From Antedon mediterranea (lineage: Eukaryota; Echinodermata; Crinoidea; Comatulida; Antedonidae): DNA of 64,000 nt. The stretch spans positions 3,353,001 through 3,417,000 of the forward strand of contig NC_092674.1 of assembly GCF_964355755.1 (NCBI RefSeq). Direction: 5' to 3'. Below are positions 1-8,923 of this stretch, one piece after another. The position numbers were made by a program, and so were the translations under genes. Within the stretch, counting starts at the first letter, position 1. Every line of letters starts with the position of its first letter. The notes beneath the pieces are model-generated. The model searched no databases. It saw only the letters and a list, made by a program, of their open reading frames with translations, and was not told where the DNA came from.

Positions 1-769
1 TTCGAGTTTTAGCACAGGACAGATCCACTGAACATGTTTCTCCAACTGATTTAATTGATCAAGATAAAACGGGTAACATTTTGAACCAACCGGATTTATA
101 TTTTATACCCAAATACTGATTCAACAAAATAATAAATACAAATATACAATATATATATGCAAAATCATAAACTGATAAACAAGGCAACCTAATAACAGCG
201 TTAGTCCATTATAAGTAAACAACAAATGTAGTATTCTTACATTAAACAAAATATATTATTTAGAAAGAAACAACATATTTTTCAGAGGGTTTACCACGAC
301 TTCCATTGGTGTCTGCTGTTGTCAAGGATACGGTCAATGTTCCAGACTTTGGTTACGTCATCATAAGATGGAAGGCTGAAAACCCCGGTTATTGGTTCTT
401 TCATTGTCACGTGGAATATCATGCAGCGGTAAGTTATGACATCATCAAAAAATGGTTGCGTTAAGCTCTGTCTACACTATCAAACTAGTTTGACAAAAAA
501 AAGTGCGATGTTCCCAAATACTGATATACACAAAAGTTGTTGTATGACATCGTCATGTCCATATATGGGCAAATCACATTTTGTTTTTGTCCATGAAGGT
601 TTATTGTGTAGACAGAGGTTTAACAAAGGATTTAAACAAGTTATATTGGTTTTTTTTTTCATTTCTTTAGTTGGGATTGGCAATGGTTGTTCAAGTCGGT
701 GATGAAGACGAAATTCCAGATCCGCCAAAAGCGTTCCCATCGTGTAGTTCCTGGTCACCTGATCTTTAA
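1..769 (+). CDS. Laccase-type multicopper oxidase, last three exons (5' end outside window)
   Basis: This is the C-terminal end of a secreted multicopper oxidase that would oxidise phenolic or similar substrates and reduce O2 to water. I read three exons: <1-72 (frame begins at base 3, RVLAQDRSTEH...), 286-428 and 671-769 (TAA at 767-769). Acceptors are TTTTTCAG and TTTCTTTAG; donors are GTAACA and GTAAGT. The middle exon encodes YWFFHCHVEYH, the fourth copper motif (type 1 and type 3 ligands). The last exon encodes the conserved tail EDEIPDPPKAFPSC. The axial position of the type 1 copper is Leu here (HAALGL), where the downstream intact paralogue has Met. Exon lengths and phases match exons 6-8 of the gene at 8924. 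The HPMHLHG part of the first exon lies before the window. Whether the full gene is intact cannot be judged. Confidence 0.85.
461..623. repeat. MITE family 1 copy (GTCTACACTATCAAAC termini), in MCO intron
   Basis: Short inverted-repeat element. Its ends read TTAAGCTCTGTCTACACT and, inverted, AAACCTCTGTCTACAC. The interior carries the family motifs GATATGACATCATCATGTCC and ATATATGGGCA in variant form. It lies in the last intron of the MCO gene fragment. No coding capacity. Around nine whole or partial relatives occur in each 27 kb unit. Confidence 0.75.
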
Positions 770-1252
770 ATATATTTAAAGAGACTAGACTTGCAATTTT
801 TGACGTTTTGTAAAAATAATGCATATATATATAAAACTAAAAACATTAAACCAGATCATTTCTTGTCTTAAAGGTGCGTTCTAACACAAATTTGAAAATG
901 TGTAATTTGTTGTAAACAATTGTAAAAATAGTAAAACCATTATTGAATAGATTTAATTTAATATCATATACCCTATTTTGTACTGATTTAACATTCAGTT
1001 GTTGATGACACCGCCCGGATTAAAGATAATAACGTTTGAAAAAGCACGTGAGCACGGCAAAATGTTCTGTAAATGAGACATTATAAGTCGTCTGTATTGT
1101 CAAAATTAATATTTAAGGGAAATGTTTTGTGTACCAAGTAGAAATGTGATAAATAGTTAAATAAAAATAATTAAATAATACAAATTATTGGAATTATTTG
1201 GAGTTTATTTACTGTGCTCAGTAAATGATGGTAATTGTTTTTTTTTTCACGA
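770..1252. other. AT-rich downstream flank, no gene seen
   Basis: 3' flank of the MCO fragment. It is AT-rich, with no splice-supported exon and no clear element. The nearest sequence able to act as a polyadenylation signal is an AATAAA-like stretch near 1160; this is weak. Confidence 0.5.
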
Positions 1253-1307
1253 GTCAAGTCGTGAAGAAGACGAAATTCCAGATCCGCCAAAAAGGTTGCC
1301 ATCTTAT
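1253..1307 (+). pseudogene. Orphan fragment of an MCO terminal exon
   Basis: The sequence translates to SREEDEIPDPPKRLPSYG, closely matching the last-exon tail of the MCO genes (EDEIPDPPKAFPSC at 671-769; EEDEIPNPPKGFPTC in the gene at 8924). It has no upstream GLAMV part and no proper acceptor. The string ATGGTAATTGTTTTT occurs on both sides (about 1228 and 1306), so the fragment sits in a small local duplication. It is a decayed exon copy, not a gene. Confidence 0.7.
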
Positions 1308-1774
1308 GGTAATTGTTTTTCTTTCCACACTTCTTCCAGTCAGGAATGGAATTCATTTTCCAAACGGCGAACATACAAAATAAATATAAAAATTACAAAT
1401 ATATAAAAAAAAATTAATGAAAAAAAGGCGAACTGGATTATTATTATTCATTAAAACTTTTGTTTAATATATATTTGTATAAGTATATATTTAACCGTTA
1501 GGCATAATTATTATATTAGAATTAAGCTTATTGATTATATAATCTTATTAAGTTCATTACAAATGAGAAATGATGTGTTATGTGTTAAACATAACCTAAG
1601 ATCAGAACGTATAAATATATATTGGTGCGTGGGATTCGTCCAACATAATTGCATTTATTTCTTCCTAACTTCAATTCAATTCAATTCAAAATTCTTCTCT
1701 TCATACAGAGTGTTTATTGTGGTAATACCACAGCGCACAAACCGTTTGCCTGATAGTTTTACTCTCTCAAACTC
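1308..1774. other. Unique spacer up to the array junction, no gene seen
   Basis: AT-rich sequence with no recognisable coding or repeat feature. CACACTTCTTCCAGTCAGG at 1325-1343 resembles the acceptor of the last MCO exon and may be further decayed exon sequence. The spacer ends at TGGTGAGTTGGATT, where the tandem array begins. Confidence 0.5.
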
Positions 1775-2313
1775 TGGTGAGTTGGATTCGCTAACTTTGG
1801 TGGGCGGGTCACAAACTTACTCGGGTACGATAAATAAGTCTGACGGGGCTACATGTTAACAACTCTCTGATTAAACTGACATTTACACTAATCATAATTT
1901 GGTTTGCGCCTTATAATCATTGTTTAACAGGTTTAACGTTTTTTGTTTTACCAATTAAAGGCAACGGTGGGTTTTACATTTAGACGTATCACATGTTACG
2001 GAGTGTAGATATTGTTTATATATTCGGTTCAATAACTCGTGTAGCTAATTAACAATGTATAACAATATTCACTAATTAGCCAATGAATAAATTAACTAGA
2101 ACTAATAAAAATCTGTGTAAAAAAGTGACATCGGAAATGTACTGAATATTGTAGCCTTTATTTTAGTATTACATTTCAGAAAACGAAAAAAACTAAATAA
2201 TTTGTTCACGACGTCGTACGTTTCGACGTCGTACGTTTCTCGGAGAATAATTATAGATATTTGTGTGTATGTTTTTCATGAAAATTGTTAAATATTATAG
2301 CAATACTGATAAA

Positions 2314-2484
2314 GCTTGAACGCAACGCAAGGACGTAAACGCAACGCAAGCGTTTTAACCAATGACAAGCCAAGTTATAGACAGTTAGCAATCACAAGCG
2401 AATAAGCCATCGCTTGTGATTGGTCAATTCACTTGCGTTGCGTTACGTCCCTGTGTTGCGTCGCTAGTGGGAACCACGCTTTAT
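2314..2484. repeat. MITE family 2 copy (AACGCAACGCAAG inverted repeat)
   Basis: Near-palindromic element. The left arm has AACGCAACGCAAGGACGTAA and the right arm CTTGCGTTGCGTTACGTCC...GTGGGAACCACGC. The centre has GCAATCACAAGCGAATAAG against CGCTTGTGATTGG. No ORF. Relatives lie at 12011 and 28497, and a minisatellite-expanded one at 27614. Confidence 0.75.
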
Positions 2485-2593
2485 ATTCCGGTACTGCGTT
2501 TTGTATTACGTATGTAGTCAAAATCTCAGTACTGCATAATATTACTAAATGATAAGTGTTGTTACGTTAAATCAAGCAGTGGTGGAGGTTTGA

Positions 2594-2721
2594 CGCCAGA
2601 GAGAGTTGTTGGGTACACCAGAGAGAGTTTTTGGGTGTCAGAGAGAGTTGTTGGGTGTCAGGGAGAGAGAGTTGTTGGGTACCAGAGAGAGTTGTTGGAT
2701 GAGGGAGTTGTTGGGTGCCAT
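2594..2721. repeat. Degenerate ~22-bp tandem repeat (GAGAGAGTTGTTGGGT)
   Basis: About six imperfect copies of GAGAGAGTTGTTGGGTGTCA-like units. Translations of either strand through it look like a repetitive protein but are a by-product of the repeat. It is present at the same place in all three units. Confidence 0.85.
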
Positions 2722-2931
2722 ATTGCACTAAGCCAAACGTTGTGGCACCTTTTAATTCCCCTCTATCCATTTTATTTTATTAATTTTAGCAACATTAAAA
2801 CAATACAAAACTTGAGTGTGCCAAGGAGTGGCAAAAGAGGTCAAAGGACCACTGTCGCCATAAGGCAGCACTCAAAGCATACATACATAAAACAATGTAA
2901 ATATGTAATATTAATACCATAATTGTATACA

Positions 2932-3465
2932 TTAAAGAGGCATAGTGTTTTTAAAGTGGTCCATTAACATGTTTTTAAATTGTACCCAACTTCCGCATAC
3001 AAAGGCGTCTTTAATATTGACCGGTATTGAATTCCACAAACAAATAAATCTGGTTGGGATACAATGCTTTCCACTATCAGTTTTGGATGCAAGGTGTTTA
3101 AAAGTTAGAACATCCAAATGCCTACAATTGATAGTCAACATATTTAAAATAAAACTATTCTATTCTGTAATTTATATAATATATTTGTAACAAAAATAAC
3201 GGTAAAATAATCTCGATTTGATTCAGCTGTCATCAAATTCAGTCTAGTTAATCGGTCAGAATATGGCTGATCTAAGATTCGTTGATGAAGGATAAATCGA
3301 CTTGCCATTCTTTGAATTTTCTCTATCTTATTAATATGACATTGACGATAAGGATACCAAACAGGGGAGCAATATTGGATATGGGGAAGAACAAGACATT
3401 TATAAAGTTTAAGTAAAACAGATGTAGAACAACCTGTGGCAATTAGGCCTAATATAGCCAATAGC
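2932..3465 (-). mobile_element. Non-LTR retrotransposon relic, 3' end of reverse-transcriptase ORF
   Basis: On the minus strand, 3461-3144 encodes LYKCLVLPHIQYCSPVWYP followed by INKIEKIQRMASRFIL. This is the typical C-terminal part of CR1/jockey-like LINE polymerases. After a break near 3143 the region 3141-2932 continues with FICLWNSIPVNIKDA and a WVQFKNMLMDHF tail, again the family's C-terminus. The 5' part with the catalytic YADD region is absent, so this is a 5'-truncated dead insertion. Assignment to a specific clade is uncertain. Confidence 0.8.
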
Positions 3466-4258
3466 TGAATGCGGGATGATTCAGGTGTGACGGGTCGAAT
3501 CGGCCCACTTTTTAGGCCGATATAATGTCTGACTAAGAGTGGCTTCTAATTTCATTAGACTCTCGGTAGGTTTTTATGATATAAAATATTGTAAAGTACA
3601 TTACATTCTAACATTTTGAATGTTTTGTTATTTTGGGAGGATTTTTAATTGTTCGCGCTTTACTTTTATGTAATTTATTTTCAAGAAGGAGTGTAGAAGT
3701 CTAAGTACAAACAAAGAGGGTTGCAATCATATTTACTTCTTTCTAATTAGACCTACAACACCAGAAAACATGGTGTTGTTCATCTTAAAAACAAACCATT
3801 AAACATTCTTACCACCACAAATCAAGACATTCAATTGAACAACAGGAGAAATGATATAACATACTTTTGTAAGCTTTTACAAAACATGACAATTTACCAG
3901 ACGACTATGAAATGCAGGATTAAGTCCTATTCCAAACTTGAGGACGGAAAATAACTGATATGAAATAATAATCATCAATAAGCGTCTATTATTTCGATAT
4001 ATTTACACGAACAAAACAAGAACAAAGATACCGATGTATATTAAAAATCAATATCAACGAGATTCTGTTCTGCTAGTTGCTATTGTGTAGTGTGACTGCT
4101 AATAAATATTCATTAAAATTAGGATAAAATTGCTGGTGGTAGACAACATTAATTATTTCAATAATGCGGTACTTTTTTTCTGTTGTTTCACAGTTTCATG
4201 TACCTTTTTCACTGAAACGCACCGAATCAATAACAATAATAGTCTATTAGGTCTTGGT
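3466..4258. other. Spacer, no gene seen
   Basis: AT-rich spacer of nearly 800 bases. It has no exon-like ORF and no clear element apart from a TAGGCCTA octamer just before it (3444-3451). Confidence 0.5.
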
Positions 4259-4405
4259 CAGGTGTGTAAAGCCCTTAACTGTACGCGCCGCATGTGACGT
4301 GATCCTTAGCCTGACCGTAGCAGGTGTGAAAGGCCCCTTAACTGTACACGCCGCATGTTACGCGAATCTGAACCTTAGCCGGTGTGAAAGACCCTTAACT
4401 ATCCT
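4259..4405. repeat. 62-bp tandem repeat, ~2.3 copies
   Basis: Units start CAGGTGTGTAAAGCCC (4259), CAGGTGTGAAAGGCCC (4321) and CGGTGTGAAAGACCC (4380), each followed by TTAACTGTACRCGCCGCATG or a remnant of it. The repeats produce a spurious ORF. Present in all three units. Confidence 0.8.
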
Positions 4406-4534
4406 AAAGCTATTTGAACGTTTTGTCTTTATACAAACACTTACTTTGAAATGAAATGAAATGATTGCTTGTTAAGATACCCGTATAACATATAATGATA
4501 TGTAGATTGGAATTAATTTATGCAAGAAGTCTAC

Positions 4535-5052
4535 TTAAAGATGTATTGTCCCTTTGTCAAATTCCAAAAAACAAAAACAAATAAGATTTCGAAAAAAAGT
4601 GGGTCATTTTGAAGGATAAGTATCATAATAGATACAATACAGATGTTTTTTGGTTCAAAAAATAACTTTGACTTCCAGTCAAAGTTTTCGATCAAAACAT
4701 ATCTCATAATGCAACGAGCTTATTTGGCTACTCGGTATGCATTAATCATAAAACTTCCTCGCGATCTGTGTGAAAACACCTTCTCAACCGTGACGAGTTG
4801 TAAACAATCCTAATTAGCATCATGCATAATGTATACTCATGGTTTGAAATCTTTGTTTACTTTCGCTCGTGACGATTTCCAGACGAAATGTAATCAAATT
4901 AATTTAGCTGTTAAGTACGTAAAATTGTTGTTTTTGGCTTGAATTTTCGACTTAAAGTGATTAACTTTAATTTTACTTTTAATATGGCCAATTTAAATTT
5001 AGAATATTTTTACCTTCATTTTTGTGTGTTTAAAGTGACAATACATCTTTAA
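4535..5052. repeat. MITE family 3, long member (ATGTATTGTCCC termini)
   Basis: Bounded by TTAAAGATGTATTGTCCC and its inverse GACAATACATCTTTAA. The interior is about 480 bp, AT-rich and non-coding, and differs from the shorter family members at 12388 and 19623. Flanks are compatible with a TA or TTAA target. Confidence 0.7.
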
Positions 5053-5549
5053 ACTATCAAAATGTCCGGTAATACCACCAGTATAGTTAACAGGTTTGCC
5101 AATGTCAAGTGTATATCCTACTATTATACATTTTTTAAATAAAAAAAGTGAATTTAATCGTGGCTGCCTGAAAGTGGAGAAGATGGAAATTAATCAACAC
5201 CTTTTTGAATGCGCCTTGAGCACTCTTGAGTGGTATGTGCGCTATAAAAATCCTGTTATTATTATTATTATTACCTACCTACTTTAGTAATCTTGATAAT
5301 CATTAATTCTGGTAAGAAAAGTTATTTTATTATTTGAAACACGGGTAAGGTGACGAAGATACGTTCATTTTGTCGCAATAAATTAAATTATTAGAAAACA
5401 AGTTTTTATTTGATAAATGTTTTTCCTTTTTCTAAATGAAGGATTAAAAAAGCATGGACCTATAAATGTATAGGTTGTACATTTGTAATTGGTTAGCATT
5501 ATTTTTAGTGTTACTAATCGATTGATTATTGTACTGTTTTCCTTTTCAG
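5053..5549. other. Spacer upstream of the MCO pseudogene
   Basis: No counterpart of the MCO signal-peptide exon (MNIAQLSSC...) is found here, although the next exon follows at 5550. There is a short ATT microsatellite near 5262. Otherwise nothing is recognisable. Confidence 0.5.
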
Positions 5550-6874
5550 CTATACTTTGTACTTCTTTACAATGTACTCCTAAACAAGATATCCTGATGG
5601 TCAATAATTCAGTGTTTTCGTGAGTGTGAGTTTCCCGCTAAACCGAGATTGTGCGAATTTGAGTTCACGGTAACGTGGTGGTATACGTTAGCAGCGGCTT
5701 GTACGGACTGTCCAGATGTCCGACAAAACTGTAGTGCATATCGCTGTTATTCGGTAGACGGTTCACGTAGACCAATTTTAACGGTTAATGAAATGTCACC
5801 TGGTCCAAGTATTCAGGTACAAATTTCATCTTTGTCGCAGAAGCTACCACCACATCGCTTAGCGTCTAAATCTTAATTTAAATAAATAGTAATTTCAGAT
5901 ATAACATATTTTAAAGTTAACACAGTATTTATATTTACCCAGTCAGTTGGGTTCTGTTTCGTTGCAGTTCATTCTGTAACCGCCCTTCACAGTTCAGAAA
6001 GGGGATCATTTTGGTTTTCTTTTTCCATGACTGGTGCATACTTCAAAAAGCCCGCTAGAAACAGAGTAATTACTATAGGAAATTTGATCACTTTAGTTTG
6101 TAACTGCGAGTTTGCTTGTGTAGACTAAAGCTCAGTCTACACTATCAAAGTGTGATCTGCCCAAATAATATTTGGTAGTGATAGGATATCCATATATTGG
6201 CACATCGCATTTTTGTGTGCAGACAGAGCTTAAGCTTAATGGCAATTGAGGTATTAGTTTGACGACGTTCCTAAAAGTCATTGAAAAGTTTATTTTAAAA
6301 TATAGGACTGTTTTTTGTGTGAATGATACCAACATTGTAGCCACTTGAGCCATAAGATATAGTATATAGGCCTATTGTTTTGACGGCTCCCAAATTCCCC
6401 TTTAAATAAGGTATAGTTTTGTTACCACACTAATCTAACTGTGTTTATGTTCTATTAAACACAGTGTCTCGTTGGGGAAAAAAAGAATTATCCTATTATC
6501 TTTGTATTACCTTATTATTATCCTGTATTCTACAGTCGTGTTTTGTTTTATTTTAGAATCCGTAGATCCTGCCTTGAATACTGTTGATGTGAAGTACTAT
6601 GTGGTAATGGGCATGCGCTCCGACGTTTTTATTTCGTCGAATCCAGAAGCCAACCTAACAACATTCTCGACAGTTTTTATCATGAACGATGTACAATTTG
6701 AATATCCTCATACACCGTTTGTTCATTACAACCAGATGATGACGTCAGCGCGTGTAAATGCCTCCATGGAATACCACTGTGTATGTCGATGAACAGTACT
6801 GTGATATAAATAACAGTACAGATTCCAGTACAGCCTGTAAATGTCCTATCGTCGCTAAAGTGAAGCTAGGCCAG
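5550..6874 (+). pseudogene. Multicopper oxidase (laccase) pseudogene, unit A
   Basis: Two exons of an MCO paralogue remain. The first (5550-5816, acceptor CCTTTTCAG) matches exon 2 of the gene at 8924 and encodes the cysteine-rich N-terminal segment ending MSPGPSIQ. It is 267 nt against 272 because five bases are missing after AATTCA, which brings a TGA into frame soon after. The second (6557-6874, acceptor TATTTTAG) matches exon 5 (SVDPALNTVDVKYYVVMG...VAKVKLGQ). Its frame shifts near 6788, where TGTCGATGA stops the upstream frame. Counterparts of exons 1, 3, 4 and 6-8 are absent, so the copper motifs are missing. Both lesions occur in all three units and therefore predate the amplification. 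Confidence 0.85.
6125..6233. repeat. MITE family 1 copy
   Basis: TAAAGCTCAGTCTACACTAT at the left and GCAGACAGAGCTTAA at the right, with the GGTAGTGATA and CCATATATTGGCACATC interior motifs. It sits between the two pseudogene exons, where exons 3 and 4 would be expected. Confidence 0.75.
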
Positions 6875-7634
6875 GTAATTTATATATAAATTATGGTTAA
6901 TTCTGACATAGGCGAGCACAATGGAAAAACTTCGGTACAAATCTCCGCCTTGGATACCTACCTTATCTATCTCAGGGAAGATTACAGGCACTTTCCATCA
7001 ATCAATACAGTGTCCCTTTGGAAGACGGAAGAAAAAAACAGATAGTAGGACTGGAGCTCAAGTTGGCCATTAGTCATAGTCATTTCAGTTTTTTGTTTAT
7101 TTTAGGAACGGACCTCGCGTGTGAAGGTACAGTAGTTAAAAAATAAAAATTACACTGCAAATTAATAAAGATCAAATTAAATATACGCCATAAAGAATTC
7201 GGAATATATTGTGGGGAATAGTATTATAAAATTACATAGGGAGATTTTATGATAAGACATTTTGTTTAAAAATCAAATCGAGTGAAATCCCGATAGCTGA
7301 GTTTTATTGAGTAAGCTGGCAGGAATAAGTAGGCTATCTGTGTCCCGTTAGGACCGAGATGTCTGCCCATGTTGCACCTCTTATTGAGTTATGTTTAATT
7401 ATCCTTTCACTCATTGTAGTTTTGATATTTAGTCTTTTCGGTACCCTGAAACTAAAATTCTTCATTACTGTTTTTGTCCTGTTTCCGGTTCCCGTGTTGT
7501 CCTGTTTTTCTTTCAGTTTCTATGGGCTGCCTTATACAAGCTTCGCTTTTTAGGAATGTTGCCCCTCTTATTTTAATCATATTTACTGTTAATTTTTATT
7601 TTCTATGAAAGACAAGAAGAGAAATAAATGTTAC

Positions 7635-7665
<31 letters not shown>

Positions 7666-8236
7666 CTTTCTTGGGCCGAAACGGCCCACTCTGTCACGGC
7701 AGTTAGTTTCAAAAGATGTTTAAATTAAATAATGTAGTAATAATTATTAGGATGGTATTTATTTGAATAAACGCCTCTCCAATAAAGCATCACTTTGAAT
7801 AATAATCCCCATCCCCAACCCAACTATCTAATAAACGTCCATCCACATTTATAATAACACAATTATACTATTTGTTGTAGTAGAATTCATCGCACTGTCT
7901 ACAATTTACCAAGCATTTGTTATTCGTTTTTATCACTTTTCATATCTATTAGAGGATTTCATTTGATTACAAATGTTACCATATTATTAAAACTAAAAAA
8001 TGTAACGTATATCCCTCGAATAAGCACCTCCCTCAAATTAACTCCGCCTCCCCACCTCCGCCCTATAAGGTCTCTACTAAACAATAAACACTATACTTTA
8101 AAATGTTATTAATCATCTAAGACACTGTGAAACAGAGTAGTTTAGTTTTACGAATGTCAAGCATTTTCAATAATGGTAACCGACAGAAAACGTATAAGGA
8201 GAACATTATCATTTCGAGAACCATCGTCTACACTTC
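6875..8236. other. Spacer with a possible LINE 3' tail
   Basis: No exon found. AATAAATGTTACTTT followed by a (GATT)n run at 7638-7665 looks like the 3' end of a non-LTR retrotransposon. A small palindrome GGGCCGAAACGGCCC follows. The hydrophobic ORF at 7359-7553 is not recognised and changes length between units, so I do not call it a gene. Confidence 0.45.
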
Positions 8237-8273
8237 CTAGAGGGGGAGCGAGCGAAGCGAGCTCACCCTCTAG
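8237..8273. repeat. 37-bp near-perfect palindrome
   Basis: CTAGAGGGGGAGC and GCTCACCCTCTAG pair around the core GAGCGAAGCGA. It is GC-rich against an AT-rich background and unchanged in all three units. A hairpin or mobile-element remnant; function unknown. Confidence 0.7.
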
Positions 8274-8533
8274 TACGGTACTTTCTAGTTAATAAAGCAT
8301 GTTTTCCACTACATCCAAATTTATTTGCGCGAATGCTGTCTAAAAGCTAACAAACCCAGCGTATAAGCTTTCGACACATTCACCCAGTAAATGGAAAACA
8401 GTGAATTGTCAATGTGAACAAACAATTCTTATTAGACTGAATAGAAACATAAATACCTTCAGATTAATTTGAGCCCTATTTAAAGTTTGTCCAACTATTA
8501 GTTACGGAGTTATTATATATATATATGATATGT

Positions 8534-8546
8534 AGGTCAAAGGTCA
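8534..8546 (+). promoter_or_regulatory. Perfect DR1 motif, 390 bp upstream of the MCO start
   Basis: AGGTCAAAGGTCA is a perfect direct repeat of the nuclear-receptor half-site with one-base spacing (HNF4/RXR type). It lies 5' of the intact MCO. Function is inferred from motif and position only, and the surrounding sequence may be repeat-derived. Confidence 0.4.
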
Positions 8547-8712
8547 AATATGCCAAAAATCATACTTCCAGCCATTTTTGGACAAACTTTTCCATTAGAA
8601 CGAATATTAATATGCATCTCCCAAATAATTTGACACTAAAATTATTTCATTTAATCTAAGCGTTGCAAAGATAGGACCATTTTGTTTTCAATGGGTCAAA
8701 ACATTCAAATTG

Positions 8713-8725
8713 AGGTCAGAGGTCA
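8713..8725 (+). promoter_or_regulatory. Second perfect DR1 motif, ~200 bp upstream of the MCO start
   Basis: AGGTCAGAGGTCA, again two exact half-sites with one-base spacing, 167 bases after the first. The pair is conserved in unit B. Regulatory activity is not shown by sequence alone. Confidence 0.4.
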
Positions 8726-8923
8726 AAGATGAATTTTATAACCAGCATGATTCAAATATTCATAAAACACAATGTTTACACTTTCCCCCTGATCTGCACA
8801 CGAATATATTATTTCTACCCGCACTATTTAGTCCAGTCTATTTTAGTCTTAGTTTAGATATTTGAATCAGTGGTGAAAACATTTGTTTTCTGGATTATTG
8901 TACGCTGATGAGTGCATATCAAA

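Noticed and set aside
2567-2922. Overlapping ORFs on both strands (67 and 110 residues) with repeated RVVG or TQQLSL motifs
   Set aside because: They are read through the GAGAGAGTTGTTGGGT tandem repeat. Open frames in several phases are expected there, and no splice or start context supports a gene.
7359-7553. Hydrophobic 64-residue ORF that could be a small membrane protein
   Set aside because: Its length and sequence change by 6-bp gains and substitutions in unit C, it lies next to a LINE-like tail, and no homology is recognised.
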